Source: Anaerolineales bacterium (GTDB lineage Bacteria > Chloroflexota > Anaerolineae > Anaerolineales > UBA11579). From it: a stretch of DNA of 64,000 bases. The stretch covers positions 1-64,000 of the forward strand of contig JAFGDK010000089.1 of the NCBI GenBank assembly GCA_016932165.1, given 5' to 3'. The notes under the pieces are model-generated. The model did no database searches. It was not told where the DNA came from and saw only the letters and a program-made list of their open reading frames with translations. This document shows positions 16,729-26,065 of this stretch, one piece after another. The position numbers were made by a program, and so were the translations under genes. Position 1 is the stretch's first letter. Each line of letters begins with the position of its first letter.

Positions 16729-17166
16729 CTATCCGAAATATCTATGCACGAACCTGCGGTAAAGCCGATTGAAACCTGGGATGCCATTGAATATATCTCC
16801 CCAGATGTCAAAATAATCCCGCTGGTGAATGATGCGGTTGTCTTCGCCAAAAGTCAGCTTGGTGGTGCCATACATCGGCGTGCTGGGGAACCTGCGGAAC
16901 ATCATCACCATCTTCCATTGGAGGAAGGCTTCGTTTCCATCTGCCATCACTGATTCGATTTCCATGTTCAATTGCTCGCAGCGCGCCGTCAGGCGGTTGC
17001 ACATGGCTTTGAACTCTTCGATCCCCTCAATGCGTTGGATACTATCCTGGAACACGATTTCCTCGTGGTAATACGGAAAAAGGTGTGACCAATCTGGTTT
17101 GCCTTCGGTATTATAGGTCTTTCCCCAGAGATCTTGGATTCGTTCGGGAGTTAACTTTTCGATCAT
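16729..17166 (-). CDS. NTF2-like (SnoaL-type) protein
   Basis: A 145-residue protein with the NTF2-like cone fold pattern: an N-terminal helix pair, then YHEEIVFQDSIQRIEGIEEFKAM, and a beta-sheet part ending in IIHQRDYFDIWGDIF. The aspartates and histidine around HQRDYFD are the usual active-site area of SnoaL/LimA-type isomerases and hydrolases. It may act on the same substrate as the SDR and the CrtI-like flavoprotein encoded downstream. It is the first gene of that operon. Confidence 0.82.
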   Translation of the reverse strand: MIEKLTPERIQDLWGKTYNTEGKPDWSHLFPYYHEEIVFQDSIQRIEGIEEFKAMCNRLTARCEQLNMEIESVMADGNEAFLQWKMVMMFRRFPSTPMYGTTKLTFGEDNRIIHQRDYFDIWGDIFNGIPGFNRLYRRFVHRYFG

Positions 17167-17365
17167 GTTCTTCTCTCATGCCTTGATATGCAGACAACTT
17201 GTGCTCAGAAAAAAACCCCGGCACAGATAGATTATAAAATGAGTTTGAACTATTTTGGATGGCATCTGCCGATAAATCATATTAAATCAATTCGAGTAGT
17301 TCAGGGCTCAAAGTATCCTATCATTACAACGTGGGAAAGGGTAGGCTGACGCTCTTGTGGGTATG

Positions 17366-17391
17366 AAAAGCCATCCGGTGACGGATGGCTT
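17366..17391 (-). terminator. Terminator after aconitase
   Basis: AAGCCATCCG pairs perfectly with CGGATGGCTT over a GTGA tetraloop. Read on the minus strand the stem is followed by TTCATACC, after a run of T at its base. It is 22 bp past the aconitase stop. Confidence 0.85.
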
Positions 17392-17412
17392 AATTGTTAT
17401 GACGAAATTCCA

Positions 17413-20112
17413 TTACCCTTTCAGGCGCTCACGCAGCACCTTATGCAGGATGCCTCCATGGCGGTAGATCTGCACATCCACGGCAGTATCCAGGCGGGTG
17501 ATGACTTTGAACTCCACCAGCTCGCCATTGACCTTACCGGCGCGCACTTTCAGTTCTGCGCCGGGCGGCATTTCGTTTCGCATCCCGCTGATTGAGATCA
17601 CTTCAGACCCGTCCAGTCCCAGGCTGGCAGCGTTCTGCCCATCCAAGAATTGCAGCGGCAGTACGCCCATTCCCACCAGGTTGGCGCGGTGAATCCGCTC
17701 GTATGATTCGGCGATGACCGCCTTGATCCCCAACAGCAGGGTGCCTTTGGCTGCCCAGTCGCGGCTGGAGCCGCTGCCGTATTCCTTGCCAGCCAGCACC
17801 ACCAGCGGGGTGCCGTCCTGGCGGTAGTGCATGGCAGCCTCATAGATCGAGGTCTGCTCACCGGTGGGCAGGTAGCGGGTATAGCCGCCCTCCACGCCGG
17901 GGACGAGCTGGTTTTTGAGACGGATGTTGGCGAACGTGCCACGGGTCATCACCCGGTCATTGCCGCGTCTGGACCCGTAGGAGTTGAAGTCCTTGGCAGC
18001 CACGCCGTTTCCGATCAGATATTGCCCGGCCGGGCTGTCTGCCGGGATGGCGCCTGCCGGGGAGATATGGTCGGTGGTGATCGAGTCTCCGAGAAACGCC
18101 ATCACCCGGGCGTCTTTGATGTCGGTTATATCCGGCAGCTCAGGGGTCAGGTCGGTGAAGAAGGGCGGCTCCTGGATGTAGGTGGAATCTGGGTCCCAGT
18201 TGTAGATCTGGCTCTCGCTGCCGGGGATCTGGTTCCAGGTGTGGTTCCCGGTGAAGACATTTTGATAGCGCTGGACAAACATCTCCGGGGTGACAGAGGC
18301 AGTGATCAACTCCTGGATTTCGGCCTGGGTAGGCCAGATATGCTTAAGGAAGACCGGTTCACCATCCGTGCCAATCCCCAGCGGTTCAGCCGTCATATCA
18401 ATATTGATCCTGCCGGCCAGAGCAAAGGCGACCACCAGCGGCGGGGAGGCCAGATAATTGGCCAGCGAATGGGGGTGGATGCGGCCTTCAAAGTTGCGGT
18501 TGCCTGAGAGTACCGAGGCTGCCACCAAATCCTGGCTGGTGATGGCACGCACCACCTCGCCGGGCAGCGGGCCGGAATTGCCAATGCAGGTGGTGCAGCC
18601 GTAGCCCACCAGGTTGAATCCCAGTTCTGCCAGCGGGTGCAATAAATCTGCTTTTTCCAGGTAATCGGTGACCACGCGTGAGCCGGGGGCCAGGCTGGTT
18701 TTAACATAGGGTTTCACTTTCAGACCGCGTTCAACCGCCTTTTTTGCCACCAGCCCGGCGCTGATCATCACGGCCGGATTGGAAGTGTTGGTGCAGGAAG
18801 TGATGGCGGCGATCACCAGCGCGCCGTGGCGCATAGTCTCACGATGGCCGTTGGAGCCGAAAGTTGATTGTTTGTCCAGGTCTTCGGGGGCCAGTTCAAA
18901 GCCGCGGGCGCTCTTGGGTGCGGTGAGGGATTGCTGGAAAGCGGTTTTGAGCTCATCCAGAGCAATGCGGTCGTGCGGGCGCTTGGGGCCCGACAAACTT
19001 GGCTCTACCGTGCTGATGTCCAGCTTCAGGGTGCTGGTGAATTTGGGAGTGGGGGTATCAGCGGTGCGGAACAAACCCTGTGCCTTGCAATAAGCCTCCA
19101 CCAGGGCTACTTGTTTCTCATCACGCCCGGTCAGACGCAGGTAGTTCAAGGTCTCAGCATCCACGGGGAAGAAAGTGATCGTGGCACCGTTCTCCGGCGA
19201 CATATTGGCGATCATTGCCCGGTCAGCCAACGGCATGGCATCCAGACCAGCACCGTAGAACTCGACGAATTTTCCCACCACGCCTTGCTGGCGCAGCATC
19301 TGGGTGATCGTCAGGGTCAGGTCGGTGGGGGTCACGCCTTCTTTCAATTTTCCGGTGAGCTCAAATCCGACCACATCTGGGGTGAGCATATCGATGGTCT
19401 GGCCGAGGATGGCGGCTTCGGCTTCGATCCCGCCGACACCCCAACCAACCACGCCCAGGCCGTTGATCATCGTGGTGTGAGAGTCGGTGCCCACCAGTGT
19501 ATCCGGGAAGACAACGATTTCATCCCCCTCTTTTCTGGTCAGCACCACTTTGGCGAGATACTCAAGGTTGACCTGGTGCACGATCCCGGTGGCAGGGGGG
19601 ACCACCCGGAAATTGTCAAAGCTGTTTTGCCCCCAGTGGAGGAATTCATAACGTTCGCGGTTGCGGAGGAATTCAATCTCGGCGTTGCGCTGGAGGGCAT
19701 CTTCGGTGGCAAAGAAATCCACCTGAACGGAGTGGTCGATCACCAGGTCGACCGGAATGACCGGATTGATCTCGGCCGGATTGCCGCCCAGGCGGGCCAT
19801 GGCGGAACGCATAGCTGCCAGATCCACCACGGCGGGGACGCCGGTGAAGTCCTGCATCACCACCCGCCCGGGTTTGAAGGGCATGGCTTCGCGTCCCGAT
19901 ACGTTTGGCTGCCAGCCGGCCAGGTTGATCACATCCTGCCCGGTGATCTCGACACCGTTTTGCTGGCGCAGGACAGCTTCCAACAGTACCCGCACTGAGA
20001 ATGGCAGCTCGTTGAGGGTGGTGTGTCCGGCTTCCTCCAACGCTTTGAGCCGGTAATAGGTGTATCGGCCAAATGGGGTTTCCAGGATATCTTTGGCTTG
20101 AATTTCCGTCAT
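17413..20112 (-). CDS. acnA: Aconitate hydratase A
   Basis: An 899-residue cytosolic enzyme that interconverts citrate and isocitrate through cis-aconitate in the TCA cycle. The three cysteines that hold the [4Fe-4S] cluster are in place: Cys440 ([10 protein letters not shown]), Cys506 and Cys509 ([12 protein letters not shown]). The swivel-domain motif for substrate binding ([16 protein letters not shown]) is intact near the C terminus. Length and motifs match the AcnA/IRP1 type. The start has GGAGGAATCAAA ahead of it, and a TATAAT lies about 40 bp upstream. It is monocistronic, with a strong terminator. Confidence 0.97.
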   Translation of the reverse strand: MTEIQAKDILETPFGRYTYYRLKALEEAGHTTLNELPFSVRVLLEAVLRQQNGVEITGQDVINLAGWQPNVSGREAMPFKPGRVVMQDFTGVPAVVDLAAMRSAMARLGGNPAEINPVIPVDLVIDHSVQVDFFATEDALQRNAEIEFLRNRERYEFLHWGQNSFDNFRVVPPATGIVHQVNLEYLAKVVLTRKEGDEIVVFPDTLVGTDSHTTMINGLGVVGWGVGGIEAEAAILGQTIDMLTPDVVGFELTGKLKEGVTPTDLTLTITQMLRQQGVVGKFVEFYGAGLDAMPLADRAMIANMSPENGATITFFPVDAETLNYLRLTGRDEKQVALVEAYCKAQGLFRTADTPTPKFTSTLKLDISTVEPSLSGPKRPHDRIALDELKTAFQQSLTAPKSARGFELAPEDLDKQSTFGSNGHRETMRHGALVIAAITSCTNTSNPAVMISAGLVAKKAVERGLKVKPYVKTSLAPGSRVVTDYLEKADLLHPLAELGFNLVGYGCTTCIGNSGPLPGEVVRAITSQDLVAASVLSGNRNFEGRIHPHSLANYLASPPLVVAFALAGRINIDMTAEPLGIGTDGEPVFLKHIWPTQAEIQELITASVTPEMFVQRYQNVFTGNHTWNQIPGSESQIYNWDPDSTYIQEPPFFTDLTPELPDITDIKDARVMAFLGDSITTDHISPAGAIPADSPAGQYLIGNGVAAKDFNSYGSRRGNDRVMTRGTFANIRLKNQLVPGVEGGYTRYLPTGEQTSIYEAAMHYRQDGTPLVVLAGKEYGSGSSRDWAAKGTLLLGIKAVIAESYERIHRANLVGMGVLPLQFLDGQNAASLGLDGSEVISISGMRNEMPPGAELKVRAGKVNGELVEFKVITRLDTAVDVQIYRHGGILHKVLRERLKG

Positions 20113-20148
20113 TTTGATTCCTCCGGACGTAAAAATTTACAGATTGCT

Positions 20149-20154
20149 ATTATA
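20149..20154 (-). promoter_or_regulatory. -10 box upstream of acnA
   Basis: A perfect TATAAT on the minus strand, 37 bp before the aconitase ATG. No good -35 is seen at 16-18 bp, so an activator may be required. Two close copies of CGAATAT lie just upstream (around 20165-20179). Confidence 0.5.
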
Positions 20155-20241
20155 TCAGTACAGCCGAATATACGAATATCTTCACATTTCGGGCTGGCTG
20201 GTTTAGATACTGTCCATTTTTTTCTCGTATTGTTTTGAGGG

Positions 20242-21012
20242 CTAAAAAGCTGGCATCTTTTGGTAATAGCTGTATTGGTAAAGATGCTCAAATCCCATCC
20301 GTTGATATAGACGCAGCGCGGGGGTGTTATCTTCCATCACTTGAAGGTAAATCTTCTCTGCTCCCCTGGATTTTCCCCAATCTGCAAGGAGATGCATGAC
20401 CCCAGATGCAAATCCTCTTCGCCGGCAGATGGAATCTGTGACCACACAAAAAACACCCATCCAGCCGCGCTCGAGCACGCCCAATCCGGTTGCAACCTGT
20501 TTTCCGTTTTCGGTAAGGAGAATAAAATTTTTCTCCGGCCCAATTCGATTGAGGATCCCCCGCCGGATGGGCAGACTTTCCTGCATGTATCCTGAGGCGC
20601 GTGTATAGCTTTGGAACCAGGCTTCGGTCAGGGTGGCTGAAGAGGTGATTTTGCAAGCGGATTGTTTTGTGTTTGCCAGAACCGTCTTTACTGGCGCGAT
20701 TTTTACCGCGGTATGTGCGTCGGTGTGGTAGCCGAGGGCGGCAAGCATAGCAGGTAATTCTTGGGGCAGGGAGGCTGGACAAATCTGAAAGCGGGGTATG
20801 GTGTTGTGGCGCTGATAAAATTCCTCGACTGCGGCGAGAGCGGTTTCAATCTGATCGCCTGCAGGCGGCAGGTTAGGCCAGACCGAGTTGACCCGGCGGC
20901 TGCTCCCGCCTGAATAGCGAAGCCGCCACCCACCCAGATGCTGCACAATTTCAGCTGGCCAGGCATTGGCGGCCAGTTCTTCGATCAGGCGGACTAAACT
21001 TGTATCCATCAA
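20242..21012 (-). CDS. GNAT-family N-acetyltransferase
   Basis: A 256-residue acetyltransferase. The GNAT core is in the C-terminal half: beta-4 GVFCVVTDS, the acetyl-CoA loop RRRGFAS and the closing AEKIYLQVMEDNTPALRLYQRMGF, which is highly characteristic. The N-terminal 110 residues form an additional domain often seen in two-domain GNAT proteins (RLRYSGGSSRRVNSVWP). The acceptor substrate is unknown. It is upstream of acnA on the same strand with about 130 bp between, so the two are probably separate units. Confidence 0.9.
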   Translation of the reverse strand: MMDTSLVRLIEELAANAWPAEIVQHLGGWRLRYSGGSSRRVNSVWPNLPPAGDQIETALAAVEEFYQRHNTIPRFQICPASLPQELPAMLAALGYHTDAHTAVKIAPVKTVLANTKQSACKITSSATLTEAWFQSYTRASGYMQESLPIRRGILNRIGPEKNFILLTENGKQVATGLGVLERGWMGVFCVVTDSICRRRGFASGVMHLLADWGKSRGAEKIYLQVMEDNTPALRLYQRMGFEHLYQYSYYQKMPAF

Positions 21013-21146
21013 TAAATTTTAACCCAAATTAGTACTAATGTACTGTCTGGCATTCTGATAAGATTTAATGGGGGAGTAAACCAGGTGAGATATAATTAAA
21101 TATGTAACTACAATAATGAATAGATATGGACTTTGGGAGATAAATT

Positions 21147-23204
21147 ATGAATAAATTCAAAATATTGTTGTTCATCAGCCTTGTGCTAACATTATTAATT
21201 GCAGCCTGCAGTGCAGTTGAAGAATCTGCCGGTCAGGACATTTATACGCCAAAGAACGAGACTGCTGAACTTTCTGTTGGGGAACCTGAAGTTGCCTCAG
21301 CGCCTGCTGGTCCTTCGGCGGTGATGAGTGAAATTTCTGGCGATGTGGCATTCCGTCTGAACAAGGCGACTGCGTTTGATTCCCCCATGGACGGCAGCGA
21401 ACTTTTCCTGAATGCCCAGGTGCAAACCGGCTCCGACGGCCGGGTGCGGCTGGATTTTGCAGATGGGACACTGGTACGCGTCACGCCTAATTCCCTTTTC
21501 ACCCTCACTGAGATAGAAGAACGGAATGATGGGTTGTTCAAAAGACTCTCCCTGGGTGCGGGACAGATGTGGATTGTGCTCAACGGCGGCAGTCTTGAAG
21601 TGGAGACAGCCTCAGGCGTTGCCTCGGTACGAGGTTCTTATCTAATGGTCACCTTTGACCCGGATACCGGTAATATCCGAATCACCTGCCTGGAAGGCAC
21701 CTGCGCTCTGAAGGTGAACGGCGAAGAGGTCGTTCTCGGTGCTGGTGAGAAGGCAGAATTTACTGGCAGCGGCATTGAAGCTGGTCTGATGAGCCAGGAA
21801 GATATCCAGGCTTGGCTGGACAGTACACCGGAAGCCGAACTGGTTTTGCATCTGGTCCCCGCCGCGGTTGGTGATCGGGTCTGGGAAGACCTGAACGGCA
21901 ATGGTTTGCAGGATGAAGATGAACCCGGCCTACCGGGTGTGACTGTGAGCCTGGTGGATCTCGAGGGCGAGGCGGTGGCCACCACCCAGACTGATGGGGA
22001 TGGCCAGTACCTGTTCACCGATGTGCCGGCGGGTGAGTATAGCCTTGAATTCTTCCTAGAGAACACTTTGTTCACCGTTCAGGATGCCGGCGAGGACGAT
22101 GGTCTGGACAGCGATGTTGATCGGGACGGCAAAACCGGGGTGTTTGCCCTTGAAAATGCCGGATACCTCACCGGGTATGATGCCGGGATGGTCTACCCCG
22201 GACACGCCGGCTGGTGCCCATTGACCGGGCTGCCCACCGATGCTGATTTGCTGCAAAACCGGCCGATCTTCATCTCGATTTCCAAGTTCCCAGCCTGGGC
22301 TACCCGCCCGGCAGTGCTGGCGGCTGCGCCGGTAGTGTTTGAAACCCTGATCGATGAAGGGCAGACCCGACTACAAGCCCTGTATTACTGCGGATATCCG
22401 CAGACAGTCGCGGGCGTTGAAGCGCAAGGCGGCGGGCAGTTTGATATCAGCGGCGTGCGCTCTGGGCGCGTGTTCTACGCTGAACTGGCACAGCTGTTTG
22501 GGGCTGGCTTGATCTTTGGCGGTGCGGATGCCAAGGTCTACCAGACAATTGCTCCCTACCAGTGCGGCGTGGTGGACAATGTGGCGGTGCCGAACAACCC
22601 CGGCGGCCTGGGGATGGATGTTGAGAGCCTCCAGAATGTGGCCGAGAGCTGCAAACACCGGCTGGGGAATCCAGACCTGAATGTCTGGCAGTTTGGCGCC
22701 GCACCTTCTGGCGGACAGGCAGCTGCCAATTTCCTGATGGATTACAACTATCTTAACCAGACCCGTTGGATCTATGATGCCAAAGCGGGTGGTTATGTCC
22801 GTTATGAAAATGATCCGGCTGAACCGAAGCAATTTACATTGAGTACCGACAAGCTGACCGGGGAAGCGATCGTCCGCCAGAATGTGATCCTGCTGGAAAC
22901 CCCGCATGAGGTGTTAAATTCATCTGGCACGATCATTAATTTCGATCTCACCGATGAACGCGGCTATGCCTATCTACTGAGGGATGGGATGATGCACAAA
23001 GCGTGCTGGAGTGCGGTTTTTGATGATTACCCAACCGAATCCAACCGTTACCGGCCCTTCTTGCTCTACGATTGCGACACCAAAGAGCCGGTCAATTTTG
23101 CCTATGGCAGCACCTGGGTAAATGTGGTGGATGCTTCATTCTGGTTTGAGTCCGACGGTGAGTATCTGGTCGCCAAACAGCCCTTCCTCGGCTACGCGCC
23201 GTGA
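21147..23204 (+). CDS. Lipoprotein with FecR, SdrD-like and DUF3048 domains
   Basis: A 685-residue surface lipoprotein (signal peptide ending LIAAC, Cys21). A FecR-type domain (about 75-190) includes GRVRLDFADGTLVRVTPNS and ASGVASVRGSYLMV. A Cna/SdrD-type B domain follows (about 245-350: GDRVWEDLNGNGLQDEDEPG, with calcium-site aspartates, and DGQYLFTDVPAGEY). The last 330 residues match DUF3048 (YerB-like): NRPIFISISKFPAWATRPA and FDISGVRSGRVFYAELA. A TATAAT box lies about 50 bp upstream. The combination suggests a wall-associated protein, but the function of DUF3048 is not established. Confidence 0.85.
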   Translation: MNKFKILLFISLVLTLLIAACSAVEESAGQDIYTPKNETAELSVGEPEVASAPAGPSAVMSEISGDVAFRLNKATAFDSPMDGSELFLNAQVQTGSDGRVRLDFADGTLVRVTPNSLFTLTEIEERNDGLFKRLSLGAGQMWIVLNGGSLEVETASGVASVRGSYLMVTFDPDTGNIRITCLEGTCALKVNGEEVVLGAGEKAEFTGSGIEAGLMSQEDIQAWLDSTPEAELVLHLVPAAVGDRVWEDLNGNGLQDEDEPGLPGVTVSLVDLEGEAVATTQTDGDGQYLFTDVPAGEYSLEFFLENTLFTVQDAGEDDGLDSDVDRDGKTGVFALENAGYLTGYDAGMVYPGHAGWCPLTGLPTDADLLQNRPIFISISKFPAWATRPAVLAAAPVVFETLIDEGQTRLQALYYCGYPQTVAGVEAQGGGQFDISGVRSGRVFYAELAQLFGAGLIFGGADAKVYQTIAPYQCGVVDNVAVPNNPGGLGMDVESLQNVAESCKHRLGNPDLNVWQFGAAPSGGQAAANFLMDYNYLNQTRWIYDAKAGGYVRYENDPAEPKQFTLSTDKLTGEAIVRQNVILLETPHEVLNSSGTIINFDLTDERGYAYLLRDGMMHKACWSAVFDDYPTESNRYRPFLLYDCDTKEPVNFAYGSTWVNVVDASFWFESDGEYLVAKQPFLGYAP

Positions 23205-23238
23205 TGCTGGGAGAAGATCCAGCTGACAAGTAAGAATC

Positions 23239-23270
23239 AAAACTCCTGGGAACTTACCCAGGAGTTTATT
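23239..23270. terminator. Bidirectional terminator
   Basis: AAACTCCTGGG and CCCAGGAGTTT form an 11-bp stem with a 6-nt loop, followed by ATTTATC on the plus strand. It lies between two convergent genes and could serve both. Confidence 0.75.
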
Positions 23271-23319
23271 TATCAGAGGGAAATTATTAGTTTCTCCGGC
23301 TTGATGCCCATAGATTCGT

Positions 23320-23913
23320 CTAAGGGAAGAGATACAGATCAAAAATTACCCGGTCCAGATCCATTTGGTATTCACGCGCCACAAAAAAGCCGTAAGTGCC
23401 CTGGTTGGTCTGGAAGCATAGGTATAGGTCCGTCTGCACCGCGACAGGGTCTGGCAGCAGGTTGGGGTTGATACAGTAACCTTTTGAGGGCGGTTCCATT
23501 GGCGCAGAGCCGCTGATCAGTCCGCCATTTTGCGGCTCCAGCAAACCGTACTGGGGCATGCAAATATCCCTGGTGAGATCATCCACTGCCACTGGCTGGT
23601 AGGTGTCAAAATTGTAGCAAGCGCCGGTTTCAAAGATCAGCCCGGTGTATTGAGCAGGCAGCGGATCTGGCGCGTAAACAGTGCTGGGATCAGGTGTAGC
23701 AGCGGCAGGGGGGATTGGCGTGTCTGTTGCCGGCGGCAATGGGGTCGCAGTGGGCTGAGGGGCGTTGTGGGTCAGCCGGGCGGAAGTTGTCGCTTCTACC
23801 AGTGTAGCCAGTACGCTTTGATCAGAATCGGGTTCCTGTGGGGAAATTGAGCAGGCCAGTGCCAGGGCAAATAGAATGCCCACGACCCCCAGGATTTTTG
23901 ATTGAGATTTCAT
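23320..23913 (-). CDS. Lipoprotein with Pro/Thr linker
   Basis: A 197-residue lipoprotein (hydrophobic signal ending ALAC, Cys21). A proline/threonine/alanine linker (about 50-75, PTATPLPPATDTPIPPAA) joins it to a globular domain of about 110 residues with four cysteines, including GACYNFDTYQP and DICMPQYG. I do not recognise this domain. The strong ribosome-binding site GAGGAGG supports the start. It faces the FecR/DUF3048 lipoprotein gene and may relate to it only by position. Confidence 0.78.
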   Translation of the reverse strand: MKSQSKILGVVGILFALALACSISPQEPDSDQSVLATLVEATTSARLTHNAPQPTATPLPPATDTPIPPAAATPDPSTVYAPDPLPAQYTGLIFETGACYNFDTYQPVAVDDLTRDICMPQYGLLEPQNGGLISGSAPMEPPSKGYCINPNLLPDPVAVQTDLYLCFQTNQGTYGFFVAREYQMDLDRVIFDLYLFP

Positions 23914-24024
23914 CTTACCTCCTCAGATAATTGCCCTCAACGGGCAGTGTAACTATAAGCGATAATTGGATATTTCACTAGCTGATAGGTCTCCTCACTA
24001 GGAAGATTTGGCATGCGCACTTTA

Positions 24025-24666
24025 TCACAGCAAACCCTGCTGGGCAGCGGCAGCAATCGCCGCCCCTCTCGATGAGACGCCCAGCTTGTTGTAAATATTG
24101 GTCAGGTGGGCCCGGACAGTCCGCTCGCTGATTCCCAACTGCAGCGCAATTTGCTGGTTGGTGCCGCCTTCTGCTGCTGCCCGGATAACCTCGATTTCAC
24201 GCTCACTGAGAAGGCTCCCCCCTCCCTTTGCGGCAGGTTGGCTGGCGTAATTTAAAAGCTTTTGCATCACCTCGGGGCTGAGCAGTGTTTCCCCGCGCAC
24301 AGCCGCGTGGATCGTGTTCATCAAAGCCTCGCGCCCGGTATCTTTCAACAGGAATCCTTTAGCCCCCAATTGCAGGCACTGGTACATCAGCTCATCCTCA
24401 TTGAAAGTGGTCAGGATGATGATCTTCTGGCCCGGGTTTTCTGAGAGGATTGCGCGGACGGCGGTCAAACCATCCATCTCAGGCATTTGCAGGTCCATCA
24501 GGATGATATCCGGAGCAAGCTCTCTGGCTTGCTCAACTCCGATGAGGCCGTTTCCCGCTTCTCCCACTACTTCTACGCTGGGTTCGGTTTCAAAGATCAG
24601 CTTCAATCCCTGGCGGACGATCATATGATCATCCACGATCAGGATCCGGACCGGTGTTTCACTCAT
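24025..24666 (-). CDS. NarL/LuxR-type response regulator
   Basis: Started at MSETPVRILIVDDH (24666) the protein has 213 residues; this ATG overlaps the kinase stop by 8 nt and has AGGTG before it, while the track start lies inside the kinase gene. The receiver has the acidic pair DDH, the phospho-acceptor aspartate in IILMDLQMPEMDG, the threonine in LTTF and the lysine in FLLKD. The LuxR helix-turn-helix begins at LLSEREIEVIRAAAEG. It probably activates the divergent ABC exporter operon when phosphorylated by the kinase encoded upstream. Confidence 0.94.
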   Translation of the reverse strand: MSETPVRILIVDDHMIVRQGLKLIFETEPSVEVVGEAGNGLIGVEQARELAPDIILMDLQMPEMDGLTAVRAILSENPGQKIIILTTFNEDELMYQCLQLGAKGFLLKDTGREALMNTIHAAVRGETLLSPEVMQKLLNYASQPAAKGGGSLLSEREIEVIRAAAEGGTNQQIALQLGISERTVRAHLTNIYNKLGVSSRGAAIAAAAQQGLL

Positions 24667-25912
24667 TGGAATCACCTGCCTTTTTGAGGGGGATTTCCAG
24701 TTGGAGTCGGGTGCCCCTTCCTGGCTGGCTGTCAATTGATAAATGGCCCTGAAGTAAATCTGCCCGTTCACGGATGCCCAGCAGCCCATACTGACCTTCC
24801 CCCCGATCTTCCCGGGAAAATCCCCGGCCATTATCTTCAATTTCGACCATCAGCCTGTTTGCTTCGCCGGTCACTCGCAGCCAGGCCTGGCTGGCATCTG
24901 CATGCTTGGCAATGTTGTTCAATCCCTCAGTGATAATCTTGAGGATATGGTCTTGGAGCTCCGCTTGCAGGGGGAAATCCATGCGATATTGCAGTTTGCA
25001 GGGAATTTGCGCCACGCTTTCAAAATGGATTGCCTCCTGCTGAACCAAATCTCTCATTGTTTGACCAGCAGCGGGGGATGAACGCAGGCCGTCGATCACC
25101 TTGCGCGCTTCAGCCAGCGTCACCCGGGACTGGAACATGGCATTTTGAAGAATCTCCTGGGCACGAGCATTGTTTTGCTGCTCGATATGTGTGCTGACCG
25201 CTTCCAATTGCAGCACCACACCGGTGAGCTCCTGGGCAAGGGTATCATGCAACTCGCGGGCGATCCGCTGGCGTTCCTCGGCCAGGGTCAATTCTTCCAC
25301 CCGTTTGGCATAGTCTGCCAGTCTGGTATGGGCTTTCTGCAGGTCTTGATACAGCGCTTCTGTTTTCTCGCGAGTCTGAAGCAGACGGCGGAACATGAAG
25401 GCAATGAACCCGGATAGCAGAATCGATGGGATGGCGGTGAAAGACCACTCCAGCACCACTTCCACTCCCGACGATATAACAATTGAGAGCACCCCTAAAA
25501 ACAGATACCCTGGAATGAAGTACAGCAAATCTTTCTTTTCTTGCAAAGCGCCCACCGCATTCCCAATCAGGGAGGCGTACAGGCCAATTGCCAAACCATA
25601 ATCCTCGGCAAAGAAGACGATCACAAATGCCAGCAGTCCCTGGAAAATAAAATACAGCCTTAAGCTGAGCGCATTCCCTAGAAAAAGGAAAATCCCCCAA
25701 TACAACCCAACATGCATTACCATTAAAATAGTAAAAATAACCGCACTCAGAGGATTGTCAATCTGCCGGATGTACACCATGTACATCCAGGCCATTGCCA
25801 CAGTTACCATCAGGTAGAAGGGGAAAATCTCCTGGGCAGCGTGATTGTCTGTCTTCTCGGACGGGAAGATTAAATCTTTTACCTTTTGATTAAAATTATC
25901 CTCTGTTTCCAT
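24659..25912 (-). CDS. Membrane sensor histidine kinase, LnrJ/DesK type
   Basis: A 417-residue kinase. About six transmembrane segments fill residues 25-190 with only short loops, so it is likely to sense within the membrane. A coiled-coil linker leads to a HisKA_3 domain with the phospho-histidine in RIARELHDTLAQ, and a HATPase domain follows (GLNNIAKHADA, DNGRGFS, GLLGIRERADLL). This layout is that of DesK- and LnrJ-type kinases that respond to membrane state or membrane-active compounds. It is divergent from the ABC operon, with inverted repeats between. Confidence 0.92.
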   Translation of the reverse strand: METEDNFNQKVKDLIFPSEKTDNHAAQEIFPFYLMVTVAMAWMYMVYIRQIDNPLSAVIFTILMVMHVGLYWGIFLFLGNALSLRLYFIFQGLLAFVIVFFAEDYGLAIGLYASLIGNAVGALQEKKDLLYFIPGYLFLGVLSIVISSGVEVVLEWSFTAIPSILLSGFIAFMFRRLLQTREKTEALYQDLQKAHTRLADYAKRVEELTLAEERQRIARELHDTLAQELTGVVLQLEAVSTHIEQQNNARAQEILQNAMFQSRVTLAEARKVIDGLRSSPAAGQTMRDLVQQEAIHFESVAQIPCKLQYRMDFPLQAELQDHILKIITEGLNNIAKHADASQAWLRVTGEANRLMVEIEDNGRGFSREDRGEGQYGLLGIRERADLLQGHLSIDSQPGRGTRLQLEIPLKKAGDSNE

Positions 25913-25944
25913 GCTGTTTTTATTCTACACAGGTTTGTTCAACC

Positions 25945-26006
25945 TGCCATCGGATTTAACGACATTGTCGGAAACGGCAGCCCCGCAGGCAAACCATCCG
26001 ATGGCA
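25945..26006. promoter_or_regulatory. Nested inverted repeats in divergent regulator/ABC gap
   Basis: TGCCATCGGAT (25945-25955) is repeated inverted and perfectly at 25996-26006, 40 bp apart. Inside the first half lies an 11-bp palindrome CGACATTGTCG (25960-25970). The gap separates a two-component system from the ABC operon it is likely to control, so these are candidate operator sites for the NarL-type regulator. A TATACT box lies at 26024-26029. Confidence 0.6.
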
Positions 26007-26065
26007 AGATTGATTGGAAAGGCTATACTGGAATCGTTACATTAGTCTAAAGATTGGAGAAAACC

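Noticed and set aside
18868-19998. 376-residue ORF on the plus strand inside acnA
   Set aside because: It is the antisense shadow of aconitase, with a His/Gly/Gln-rich composition and no domain; the minus-strand gene is unambiguous.
23530-23850. 106-residue plus-strand ORF opposite the lipoprotein gene
   Set aside because: Antisense shadow; the minus-strand gene has a signal peptide, a lipobox and a strong ribosome-binding site.
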